64,000 nucleotides of DNA from NCBI RefSeq assembly GCF_965638725.1, contig NC_134982.1, positions 38,554,799 to 38,618,798 on the forward strand, written 5' to 3'. The notes beneath the pieces were generated by a model. That model saw nothing but the letters and a program-made list of their open reading frames with translations, ran no database searches and was not told where the DNA came from. The position numbers and the translations under genes are program-made. The DNA comes from Aptenodytes patagonicus. Its lineage: Eukaryota > Chordata > Aves > Sphenisciformes > Spheniscidae. This document shows positions 51,835-62,589 of the stretch, in pieces; position 1 is the stretch's first letter, and each line of letters begins with the position of its first letter.

Positions 51835-54800
51835 CTGGAAGAAAAAAGTGTATTAGTTAACACTCTGTAATATTCAATTAATTGACAGAAATACTGCTCC
51901 AAAAGTGTTTGGCGTATATTAAAAAAAAGTCATATATGAAATGGTACTTCTAATTTTGATAGCAGATGATTTTACCTTGCTTGGAACAGTTATCTGCACA
52001 GCCACAAATTTAAGTGAAAGCTAAATTGCAGCAAACCTTTGCACAAAATACAAATCTCACTACTCCTTGTTGCATTAAATTCCTAGTACTCCATTAAATA
52101 CCACCTGTTTTGGTGAAAGTCTTCTGTATAACCATTACTGGATCATTTTTATTAATGCATTTCAAAAATTGACCTCACATGTAACTAAACACTGCACTAC
52201 TGGTTAAACAAAGTTGACACTTTTGTTGGAAATTGGGTGAGGGGGCAGGCAGGCTGGAATGCAGGATATTTCATAATAAAAAGTATATTAATAAGTATTA
52301 CAGACTATGAACACCTGACTGACCTCACAAAAGTTCCAATTACCTACAACACATTTCGAAATAGCCAAATTTCTTCAGAGTAAACACACTATTTCAAACT
52401 AACTTTGTGAATTCTCAAAATTTAACTTCAGATTACTTCATTGCTAAAGCACCTTAAGGCTTTTTGGGTTTTGATTTGTTTTGGGTTTTTTTTTAAATAG
52501 CTGCAGATTACCTCAGAAAGTCAGATGAGCACCTTTCCTCCTATTTGCAAGGTGTTGATACAACTAAAGGAAGCATGTTTCCTTTGCTTTTAAGTCTCAT
52601 CTTCCATAAGGAATAACCATACAAATAATCCGTCTCCCTACACTTCCACAGCAGGGTTCAGCTATTCAGAGTGGGTTATTTATGGTAGTATATACAGTGG
52701 CAGAATGCACAAAATCTTGTTGCTAAAGTACATGGACACTTACCCTTCAATTTATGTATTAAGTCTAATGGGATTTCGTGTACCATTGATGCCATTTCCT
52801 CCAGATATTGACAGGATACCAGCAAAGATGACAGGGAATACTTTCTTTTATTAAGAGAGATTGGTGATGGCGTCTTGGTAAATTCTTCATCCAAGCAGAA
52901 GAGTTCAAGAGGACCGCACAATTCATCTCTCTCCCTTTTTTCTGGTCCAAGACTTAGGTCTGATCTACAACTTATAGATTCACCTCCATTATGTGTTTGA
53001 TGCAGGTCCTCTTCACTTCCAGATGCAGTCTTTTTCAGCGCTTTAGACGTGTTAAACAGGGACTGTGGATCTAGCTTTGATTTTTGAATATCCCCTTTAT
53101 TTTTTGAACCACCTGTTACATATGCACTGTCTATTACATCAAAATCAGACTCTGAGCTTGCAGATTTGTTGGGATCTATGTTATCAAGTTCTTCTGGAAG
53201 TGTCTCATCCAGTATCCCCAAGTGGGCAGCTTCACGACTGATAGAACTTAATGGAGATACATTCCAATGCAGCATCCCATCCACTAAGGAACCGTGAAAG
53301 TAGTCTGAAAGTAGAATATCTGTTCTACTATTTTTTTCTGAACAAACATCTGGAGTATTCATGCTCTTCTTTATGTACTGAAAAGTCTGTTCCGGATCTT
53401 CTACAGAACTTTTGTTCAAAACAATACATTTTAACTCCTGTTCTTCAGTTCTCTCACTCTCTTGCATTCCAGATGTTTCCAAAATTGGAGATTCAATGAT
53501 ATGACTTATCCTCATCTGCTCTCGAGGTCTAAATTCTGTACAACTTAATTGGGACTTCCTTTCTGACAAGGGAGGATCAAAGTCAGGTACAGGAGATGCA
53601 GGGATAGAGCACATGAATCTAGAGTCTGCCACCTCCTGCATTATAGGTCTAACATCCACTGGAGCTTCTTCTGTCATCACTTCAGTGGGGGCCAGCTCTA
53701 CCTCTGATGAGCCCTCAGTCTGAATAGCTTTTCTCCATGAGCTTCTAATTTCAGTAACTAAATGGAACAAACCAAGGCAAAATTTTAGTACTTTCATACT
53801 CTCAATCCATCTGTTTTCTTCTGTCCCTTCAGTAACATAAGCAATCTGAGAAAGAAGACGTATAGCTGCTTTATATTGTTTATGCTTAGTTTTCTTCCTC
53901 AACACAAAGGGGATTCTACACAGGAAAAAAAAAATCTATGTTAAGTAATTCACAGTATTCGCATCTTATTAGGCCTACTATGTTGTGTTACAGAGTGAGC
54001 CATTAGGATAACTTGCAGCTTCATTGAAATAATTACCTTTTTCTTCTTGTGTGACATGTATGATGTCAAGGAACGAATCGCATTTCCAATCAGTGAGTAT
54101 TATAAAAACAGAGTTTTAGACTTACGCAGATTTTCTGGAGTTCGGGGAATTTGTTTCCTTGTTAAAAATGGGTTAAAAGCCAGTGAGCTAATGAGATCTT
54201 CTAATGTCATTCCTTTTCCTTCACCACTCTGAGGCGACTCAGATATCACTGTTTCTGCAACCTGCAGGATGTTGAGAAAGCAAAATTATAACCTTTTTAT
54301 TTGTCAGTTATGGCTCAAAATAAATCCCATTCTCCAAATGATCTGAAGAGTTTGGAATCTCCTGACTCTTCTTTTGTCATTTACTACTTAGGCTCACAAT
54401 GACCAGAGTGTCCTACAAACACAAAATTAAGATAGGGGACTGAAATCAGAATTTAATTCTAAGTTCCCTCATCATCTATGAATCAATCTTTAAAATAAGA
54501 AAATGTGCTCAGATAGAATATATTTAAGACACTAGTCAAGAACTGCATAAGCATGAAGACTAGAGCCACATTTACATAAGTAAAACATTTTAGCAGATGA
54601 AAAATAACTGTACCATTTCAGTGAAAGATGCAATTTACTTTCCAAATCAAGCTGTGGCACATCTTACAGTAATTCTTGTGAAGGAATTCCTTAGTTAAAT
54701 CTTATATAAAATACCTAAAAGAGGAAATACTTAAATTCCTGCTTAATATTCCCAAGCCCCTATTAAATATTTAACCTGCATAACTCCAGAAACAGAAAGG

Positions 54801-54853
54801 ACTGCTGCATTCTTAATATATGCAGTGGTTCATAGATTAAAGTATGAGAGCTG

Positions 54854-54891
<38 letters not shown>

Positions 54892-57800
54892 CACCATGAT
54901 TCTACTGAAAGTGCTATTCACTTCACCATGACTTGTAAGTATGGTGAAGTCAAGCTCCGTGCTTTCAGGGTGTACTTAATGGGCAGTGGCCCCTAAAACT
55001 TAGTGACACTGATTACTATCTAGCAGAAAAAAGTAGCGTTTGACATACGCGGATTACAAGAGGCATTTTATGATATAATTAGTAATTTATTCTCTGAACT
55101 TAATGACCATTTATTTAAAAACAAACAAACAATTTAAAAATAATTTTTCCTAACCTCTTCTGCCAGTTCATCTCTGGCTTTCTTAAGAGGGTCTTCTTTT
55201 TTGACAGGAGACTCCATCTGGGTAACATGATCACCTGCATTCTCCCACATTTCTGAAATGGTGGACTCACTCTTTCCATTTTTTAAGATCTCTGGAGGCA
55301 CAGGCTTTTTTTTTCCCTTGGAAGTTTCAATATGCACGTTCTAGAGGAATACACAGGAATTATTAGAAGGTTTAAACTCGGGTGTCAGAAAATTAGCATG
55401 ACGAAACTGCTGTACAAATTCTGAACAGCAATGGCCTTAGTGTTTAGTCAATGAAAATATTTCAGTCTTAAATTCTAACTAAACACAAAATATTTTTACA
55501 ATCATATTTAAAGTAGGACATAAATAGTGGCAAGGATAGGGTGTCGCATAGAACACAGATGACTCATCTGCAACTACCTTAAACACACTACAGTGAACAA
55601 TTGTGCAACGGACAACTGTACATCCAAGTTGCTTTTAGGCCACATTATAACCCTTAAGTTCACACACCACTTAAAGAAACATCAAAGTCTGACCACTGCT
55701 CACACCAAAGACTGCTTCAGCAAGCAGGGAATCAGTGACACACTGTACATTGTATTGGAAGTCAGGTGCAAGTGCACCTACTTCCTACTGTCCTTTCCTA
55801 AAGCTTAATGAAGTCCCTGGCAGTCAGCATTTACAGTTTTACGTCACTGATTTAGATGTGTAAAAATACTACTTTAAAAAACTAAAACAAAAAACTACAA
55901 CCCTCCCCCCCAATACTAAGTCTAGGCTTCAATCAATGTAAAAAGCAAGTATCATAAGTTTAACTTCTTTGACAGGTAGGAAATTACTGAAGAATAACCT
56001 TTTCAATTACCACGTCTTTTTTTTCAGATGCTTTTGACAACTCCAAAGGCACTGAAGAGATCCTTGGGGCGTTGGGAGGTGTGGGGCTAATGGGGAACGG
56101 GGGGAGGACAAAAAGAGGTTTTAGAGACAAATTAAACAAGTGGCATGCAAGTCTTAGTAGAAGGCCATTACATATTGTGTGCCCCGTATCTGTCCGTTAC
56201 GATTTCCCTCAATTCGTCCCGGTCATCAGAAGGCATTTTTACTATAGGGAGAACATGTGACAATTAGAGCAGATTTAGCTCTAGTTGAGTATCAGCCTCC
56301 CAAAATTAATATATTATGAAACTTTTCCCTCAATTACCAAACAGAAGAAGGGACTTTGTGATACACTTTGTAAACAAGTCTTCTGTATTCTGCCATCAAA
56401 GATAGCTAGAAAGTCTTCTGCAGTCTTGATAATGTTCTTTTCCCTAGATATTCTTCCTCCAAATCACCTCTGGCATCTGCAGGTCTGTTCCTATATGAAC
56501 TTACTGATATTTGACAATCACTTCACTACCAAAAACTTGAGTCTTATCACTTCTGATGAACATAATGCTAACTGCATAGCTCTTTAAAATATAAGGCACA
56601 GTCCTCACTTGTTAGGAAGAGCACACCTTAAAATGTTAATATTTGCTGTTATCTGTCTTTAGAATCAGAAGCAGACAAAAATCCATGCTGTATTAAGTCA
56701 CTGAGAGAAATCCCAGGCTTTAATTGTTAACTACTTGGGACAACCTTTGAGACTTAATGCAACTATATCTACTGATGTCTAAGTATAGGACAGCCTTCCT
56801 TTGCTAATGCCCTTTCTCTCCTAGTAGGCAACTTTCAAGTATCTGTAGGAGTCATATTATGAAATACAGTGTAATTCAAAAGGTCATGAAAACTTCCTGG
56901 ACTAAGTAAATGACAAACAGGCCAAAACTTTTTAGAATAACATTGTTTTGTGTTCTATCTTTTGCTGGAACTGTAGTGAGAGAAGTTACAGAACAAGGTG
57001 ATTTTAGAAAATTCATGAGAAAAGCCTTGTTGAGAGGGTTTAGCACAGCGGTTCTGCTTGGGAGTCACGAGTTTTTTGTTTCGGTTCAGTTTTAGTCGTT
57101 TTTTCTTTTAAACACAAAAGAAGGGCTCCTGTGAATGTCTGTTCTTTTATTCTCAGGCTATACTGAACATATATGCCTACCTCAACCCAGCCCAAGAAAC
57201 AGAATTCTCTGTTTTCTCCACCCACCTCTTAAAACTTGAAAGAATGTAGTTAAAAAGTAAGATAAAAACCTTGCAACTTGGCTGCTGCACATCCTATTCA
57301 GCAGCAATCAGTTGATCAATCTGTCAACAGCTGGAGAAAGCAGCAGTTACTTTAGGACTGTCTTGCTAAATCAGGTGGATGTGACATGTAAGGAGTGGGC
57401 TACTGAAATATTCCACTAAGGATCAAGAGATGTAGTACATTCAACTCCAACAAGCAAATTTCTATTCTTTCCACTGCTTTTTTATCAATTTCTCATTAAC
57501 ATCATACCATCTTGGTGGTGGCGTTGACTTATCCATCATAGTTTCCAATGCCCCATCATCTTTCTCATAACATACTTCATAAACAGAGTCACAAACATCT
57601 AGAAAAGCAAGTCAAGAGTTTTATTATTGCTTCCTTTTTTTTTTTTTGCTCAGGCTTCCCAGGTGACACAAGTGACTCAGACCACTTCTGTAGACTATTC
57701 ACAGGATGGACTTCATGAACACTTCAAGAAAAATAAATTAATACATAAGCAGGACAGTGAAATTAATCCTTTTGCTCAAGTACCACCTGCAGCCACAGAT

Positions 57801-60800
57801 GCCACTAGCAGCCAGCACCTATTTGTGTTGTTCCTGAATGCATGTTCGAGAGGCATGATTCTATCTGCTACCCTGCACATATTAATCGCACATTCCACCT
57901 TCCTCCAAACTACAATCCCAGCCACATGTCATCATTACCCCCTCCTCTCCACATACGCATCAATTGTGTGGCACATCAATTCCACAAAGCAAAATTCCAC
58001 CCATGTTTTCCCCACCATCTTCACCTGCATTTATCAATAAATATCTCTGTGGACATACTCATCTCTCTGATCACTGCTGCCTCAGTCCAAGCAAGGCAAG
58101 GCACACTGTAAGGAAATGTTTTGTACGTTACCAGAGGAACACATACCTCAGCTCAGGACCCTCTAGAACAATAAATATCTATTCTGGCACATTGTTTGGA
58201 TAAAAAGCCAGAGTTTAACCTCAGTAGATCTCTTAACCCTGAATTTCAGCTTCTCAAACATAAATGGCATTTCCTTTTACATTCACCTCAACACCACCTC
58301 CAAAATCCAAGCTCACTTCAAGAAGTTAGGTGAGGTTAACGTTTTTTTTAAAGCTTACCATGTTAACAGGCAGAAAGTTAGTCTTCTTAGTGGCTGGATT
58401 CTCAGGTCAAGCATCTTAACCACACAGTAGAGCAAATGCCACAGACACTAGTTTGTCTCAAGCTTTCTGATATTACCAGAAGCTCACAGCAGTGAGCTTA
58501 TTGCGCAGTGCTTTAATCTTTGAAGTTTTTAAGGCAAATGACCTTCTATTTGCAATGCTATAGCCTTTCCTTTGCAATTTCTATAGACTTACACCTATGT
58601 ACCCTCAGACTGCTGGAGCAGTGCTTTCACCTTTGTAACCAAAAGGATCTTCCCCCTATTACTTTGCAGCTTGAAATCAACACACATCTGCTATGTCATC
58701 TTTCCTAAAAGGGACTGCAAATGACAGCTGATTCAAGCTGTCTTCCCCCTCCTTTTCCACCCTTGCTTTGTAGCCTTAATTTATAACTCTATACTAGGGA
58801 CAGTCAACACTTGGTCAATAAGCACTACCCAGTAAAATACAATCAGCTCATCAGCCGATTAGCATGTGTAACATCCATGTCTGATCAAAGTGAGCTCTGA
58901 TCAGCACTGTTAACCCAATGACTGAGAGCAACCAACACAGAGATCAAGTGAGGTCCTGATCAAATGGCATAGTAACTGTGGAGTAAGTATTTCAGAATGC
59001 ACCAGGGAAAGATGCTTACCTGGGAAGACACCTTCAATTTTTCTTTTCCCAGCTGACCAAAAGGAAGTTTTATCTTCTTTCTCTCTTTCTTATTACTCCT
59101 CCAACCTGAAGCAACTTTTACTGTTAGAATGAATGTATTCTCTAGAACCCATGAATGAACCTTTGTACATGGAAATCTGACTCAACATTCTTCGTGCAAG
59201 AAGAAAATACCAAACAGCTTCAGCATTGGTTTTTTGCCATATCAAAAGTTTCAGAGAATCTTTGAGACATGACAAGGTTGAAAAATGTAAGGCAATTGCA
59301 GCAAGGAGTCATTCAGAACCAGATTATCAGAGACTATCAAAGATACTTGCAAACGCAAGCAGGGAGTCTTTTCAATTCCAAGTAACTTTCAACAATTGTG
59401 GCAGAGGCGGAGAAAGGAAAGAAGCTTCTCCTGCTCACCCACCTGAAACTGATACTAGATGTCGACAAAAGACACTATCCTCATCTTCGTCTTCTGCAAG
59501 ATTAAGAGAACGGGGTGGTGAAGCTCTTAAATCAAGTTCCTTTCAAAAGAAAAAAAAGTTACACAAGTAGGCTGAAAAAATCTGCATATTAACAGCAATT
59601 AACAGACAATTATTTACAACAGCTTTTCTGCAAACCAGCTGTCAGACTCAACATGAAACTTTTCCTCTCTCTGCTGGGTAGCTAGGCAAGGGTATAACCT
59701 CAGATCCCTGTATCAATGTGAGTGTCAAAATGAAAACTATTGTTCATTCATCAAGCAGATCACTTTAAAAGGGAAAAACAGAACTCAGCAGACATTCAGA
59801 CTGATAGAACATGAAAGCTCAATTTCCACAGGGGGATGGACATGGACAAAACCAAAACCAATCAGCTCGCTCTTATGCTGATCTACTGTCTTGACAAAAT
59901 GGTTCCATCCCCCCATCTCAAATGAAGACACTAGCTGTCATTACGTCAAATGTATCTTCTTTAAGAAAGACTACTTCATAAAGCAATTTCTGCCATATTG
60001 TGCTATCCGATTCCCTAACCTTACATATGAAGCATAAGCATTGCAATAGAACACACCAGCTTAGATGCATCCTCTCTCACCTTCACCCTTTCTCCTTCCC
60101 AGAATCAGATAAATTGAACACTACTTACTGGATCCTGATCTAAGGTTAAATTAAAAGGACACAGGTGAAGAAAGCTTTTCCACTTCACTTCCCAGTCTTC
60201 CTGTTTTCTAGAAATAGACCCACTCGTCGACACACAATGCTGTTGCTCTATTTTTAGCCTGTAACATATGAGCATGAAAAATGAACATAACACATCTGTT
60301 GGTGGAGATAACAATTCTGCATAAAGATGGAGAGTATTGTGTGTTCCCCTTATTCTGCAAAATCTTTGATATGTATCAAAGATTATTCATGCATTTGTGC
60401 ATGTACTAAGAACTAACCGAAAATCACAACCTAAAAAGCAGCTGCTAGGTAGTCTTCATGTTTCTTACAGTAGAATTGGAAGAACTATACTAAAATACAT
60501 ATACACAATGAGATACACACTTAAGCTTTCCCTAATCCAGTTTCAGATAAAGTTTTAAAATCCCGGAACTGCTTAACATAACAAGAAAAAAAAAATAATC
60601 GGATCAGCTAGCAAATGAGGTCCCCAGGAACAAATCCTAGAACATTAATGAAGCAAGGGCAAAAAGCTGAAGTTACCTAGAGAAGAATCTCCTCAGTTAG
60701 AAGTTATATAGATAATCAAGACAAATGTGAATTTCCCAGAGGCAACAGAAAAAGATTGAACCAACATGTTTTCACTATAAATGATATTATTTTAGAAAAG

Positions 60801-61938
60801 ACTGCAAGGTACGAAGACATGGTCCTTAGACTAAAGAACAAGGAACCAGAGAAAATTTCCAGACAATTACCTCTTTGCCTCCAAATCCTGTAGTACTTTA
60901 TTGCGGAGCGTAATCCTATTCTCAATGACCTGAAGTTGTTGTTTTAATTCAGATTGACAACATTCATCTCTCAATGTCCTCAGGGCTTCATTTACTAACT
61001 GAATAACTGTTAAGAAATTCAGTTTTTCAGCTTCATATACATTTCCTGTACAAAGCTTGAAGCATAGCAAGCAAGAAAAAAAAAAGAATTAGTGAACAGG
61101 ATCAATATCAGAAAGTTAATGGCTGAAACATAACCAATACAAAACAGCAGCATAATCATAACAAACTTTTACATACAAATTAGACATTTTCTCCATCCTT
61201 GAGCAATCACCTCTAATCATCTATGAAGTACTTTTTTTTTTTTTAATTTATCTAACTACATGCCTGTGGACTGAAAAAAAAAAAAACAGTTTAGCAAGAA
61301 GGACAAAAATTACTTACTTGGTGTATGTCACTTTCAACTCTGTGAGCCAACAGCCACGGAACACTGAAAACAACATTAGTTCCATCTAAAATGCACTGAC
61401 CAACACAATCTTCAAGTACATCAAGTACAGAATCCACAACTTCCTTTTCCTTTTTCAGAGATGTAAGCATTTCCATTATAAGTGTCCACATACCGCGGAC
61501 CTTAATAGGCAAGGAGGACAAAAACGCTACATTAAAATGTTTGCCACCTATAATGACAGAGTATCAAAACAGCATAAAGGCAGAAGAAGGGGCTAGCATA
61601 ACCACAGGTAGACAAGTAGAAAGAACAGTATCTCAGAGTATGTACTGCAAAAATGTAAGAAGAAATACAGTACGCTGCCACAGCAGAAAAAAAATGCTCA
61701 CCTTTTGAATTCTCCCAGTTTTGTCATTTTTGTTTTGGTCATTTTGTTTCATCCTATATGCACATGCAAAACAAAAGTTCAAGTGGACTACAATGAAATT
61801 ATAGTCCATATTTCATAAAATTGAGAAATCAAATTTATATATGCTAACTTAGTTACAAGGAAAAACACTTACTTGCAAGACTGTATCTGCAGGACTGCAT
61901 ATTCAGACTTCATCTGTTTTATTTCTTTAATTAAAAGC
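51782..61938 (-). CDS. HAUS6: HAUS6, augmin complex subunit 6 (3' 12 coding exons; 5' end outside window)
   Basis: HAUS6 (FAM29A) is a subunit of the eight-protein augmin complex. Augmin binds spindle microtubules and recruits gamma-tubulin ring complexes, through NEDD1, to nucleate branch microtubules. Twelve exons on the minus strand join in phase to 755 residues plus stop, corresponding to about residue 195 to the end of the roughly 955-residue human protein (from memory). Diagnostic blocks are LDGTNVVFSVPWLL, GNVYEAEKLNFLTVIQL, NPFLTRKQIPRTPENL, TEIRSSWRKAI and ETLPEE. The first half is helical and coiled-coil-like; the second half, mainly the 1-kb exon 52744-53757, is acidic, Ser-rich and probably disordered. 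All introns are GT/AG. No coding lesion was found. SAXO1 follows in the same orientation, as in human. Confidence 0.96.
52744..53757 (-). CDS. HAUS6: HAUS6 large C-terminal exon
   Basis: 1014 nt. The acceptor CCATTTAG|TTACTG gives PENL-LTEIRSSWRKAI across the junction, as in human. The donor is GAAGG|GTAAGT. The open frame continues about 54 codons upstream of the acceptor and about 22 codons past the donor; both extensions are intron. Contains ILDETLPEELDN and a KRKYSLSSLL block. Rich in Ser, Asp and Glu; probably disordered. Confidence 0.95.
53758..54125 (-). other. HAUS6: HAUS6 short intron with decoy acceptor
   Basis: A 368-bp intron. A strong pyrimidine tract with CCTGTGTAG ends at 53916. 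Splicing there would put the following exon out of phase with the 54126 donor, so I treat it as a decoy. Confidence 0.8.
54126..54261 (-). CDS. HAUS6: HAUS6 exon
   Basis: Acceptor CATCCTGCAG, donor CTGC|GTAAGT. Encodes VAETVISESPQSGEGKGMTL and then NPFLTRKQIPRTPENL, the best conserved motif of the C-terminal half. Confidence 0.96.
54857..54888. repeat. A32 homopolymer
   Basis: Thirty-two consecutive A in a HAUS6 intron. No retrocopy or target duplication is evident beside it. Confidence 0.9.
54920..54950. repeat. Near-perfect 31-bp palindrome in HAUS6 intron
   Basis: ACTTCACCAT (54920-54929) pairs with ATGGTGAAGT (54941-54950). Inside, ACTT (54931-54934) pairs with AAGT (54937-54940), with one unpaired G and a GT centre. 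Total: 14 base pairs. Confidence 0.85.
55155..55340 (-). CDS. HAUS6: HAUS6 exon
   Basis: 62 whole codons, acceptor ATTCCTCTAG, donor GAAGAG|GTTAGG. The KARDELAEE end joins VAETVISESPQ of the next exon and matches human HLVEEVARAVLSDSPQ. The donor is weaker than the others in the gene. Confidence 0.9.
56011..56086 (-). CDS. HAUS6: HAUS6 exon
   Basis: A strong pyrimidine tract ends CCCCATTAG; the donor is GACGTG|GTAATT. Encodes PTPPNAPRISSVPLELSKAS then EKKDV. Weakly conserved; supported by splice sites and phase. Confidence 0.8.
57508..57598 (-). CDS. HAUS6: HAUS6 exon
   Basis: Acceptor TTGCTTTTCTAG, donor AGATG|GTATGA. Encodes DVCDSVYEVCYEKDDGALE to STPPPR. Little conserved, but it is the only stop-free frame and its phase (two bases carried out) fits the next exon. 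Confidence 0.82.
59443..59539 (-). CDS. HAUS6: HAUS6 exon
   Basis: Encodes ELDLRASPPRSLNLAEDEDE and then DSVFCRHLVSVS. The acceptor is CTTTTGAAAG|GAAC; the donor is TTTCAG|GTGGGT. An internal TTGCAG at 59494-59499 looks like an acceptor but gives the wrong phase with the preceding exon. The residues match human VDLLPPMSPLSFDP. Confidence 0.88.
60129..60258 (-). CDS. HAUS6: HAUS6 exon
   Basis: Acceptor ATATGTTACAG, donor GATCCA|GTAAGT. Encodes LKIEQQHCVSTSGSISRKQE and then DWEVKWKSFLHLCPF, equivalent to human EWHKKWKEFLGLSPF. Confidence 0.94.
60871..61055 (-). CDS. HAUS6: HAUS6 exon
   Basis: 61 codons plus two bases, donor AAAGAG|GTAATT. It starts LCTGNVYEAEKLNFLTVIQL. The acceptor is GCTTCAAG. 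A better-looking GTACAG lies 10 nt further in, but using it would break the frame with the preceding exon, which ends on a whole codon (HQ). Confidence 0.93.
61318..61500 (-). CDS. HAUS6: HAUS6 exon
   Basis: 61 whole codons, acceptor TTGCCTATTAAG, donor CACCAA|GTAAGT. Contains KKEKEVVDSVLDVL and LDGTNVVFSVPWLL, among the best conserved HAUS6 segments. Confidence 0.95.
61702..61753 (-). CDS. HAUS6: HAUS6 exon
   Basis: Small Asn/Lys-rich exon (KQNDQNKNDKTGRIQK), acceptor GCATATAG, donor CAAAAG|GTGAGC. The phase fits both neighbours. Human has MEEKIQK at the same end. Confidence 0.85.
61873..61938 (-). CDS. HAUS6: HAUS6 exon (first one in window)
   Basis: Acceptor TTTTTTCCTAG, donor TTGCAA|GTAAGTG. 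Encodes LLIKEIKQMKSEYAVLQIQS, a coiled-coil-like stretch matching human LSVKQVRNLRSE. It starts with one base completing a codon from an exon I could not find in the remaining 2 kb. Confidence 0.88.
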
Positions 61939-62589
61939 CTAGGAAAAAAGTGAACAGTTACCACAGATTTTTAAAAAAATCCAAGTTTCTACCCTGCTAT
62001 TCTCAGAATTCCTTACAATCACTAACCAATCATGCTCATTCTTTCCAAATCTGCATACTGAGGCAGTTTTGGAACGATTAAAACAAAAAAAAAAAAACCC
62101 CCAACCACACTTACCCTTGACTTCCTCACCGTGACTTTGTGCAGAAAGACAGCCAGGGAAGCCACTAAGGTATTTGTAAATTAAGCAATTAAGCTGTCAC
62201 TTATTCTATTGCAATGGAACAGCTTTTATTAGACCCAAGAACAATAATGTAGTTACTAGAAATATACGTTAGTAATATAAACCTCCAAATATATTCAGCA
62301 ATTGTACAGTACCCAAATCCCTCAGTTTCAAAAAACTAGACAACAGAGTACCGGAGTACAAGCAGCTGGACTACTAAAGTCCTTTTGCCAAAGCCAAAGT
62401 GCTTTTTTAAAATTTTTAAGCATGTAAAAACACAGTGGCCTGTTTTTCAGAAACACTGGGTGCCTGAATCATGCTGAATTCTAAAGGATCTTCAGAGTTC
62501 TGATGCCTTCTTGAGAATGAAAAAACTAGAGAGAACTACGTTTTTGAAGGGTACCACTCACAAGCTAAGCAAGAGCACTAACGCTTCCC
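61939..62589 (-). other. HAUS6: HAUS6 intron upstream of first recovered exon
   Basis: No exon was recognised. A donor-like AAGG|GTAAGTG near 62114 follows sequence that has a TGA in the frame needed or shows no HAUS6 similarity. Confidence 0.6.

Noticed and set aside
54857-54950. A32 run as the tail of a processed retrocopy
   Set aside because: No coding similarity upstream and no flanking duplication.
51835-61872. Intronic scaRNA (SCARNA8), hosted by HAUS6 in human
   Set aside because: I looked for an H/ACA-like double hairpin in the HAUS6 introns but could not support one by eye. A covariance-model search would decide.
62100-62150. Donor-like AAGG|GTAAGTG as a further HAUS6 exon
   Set aside because: The phase required by the next exon meets a TGA, and the other frames do not resemble HAUS6.
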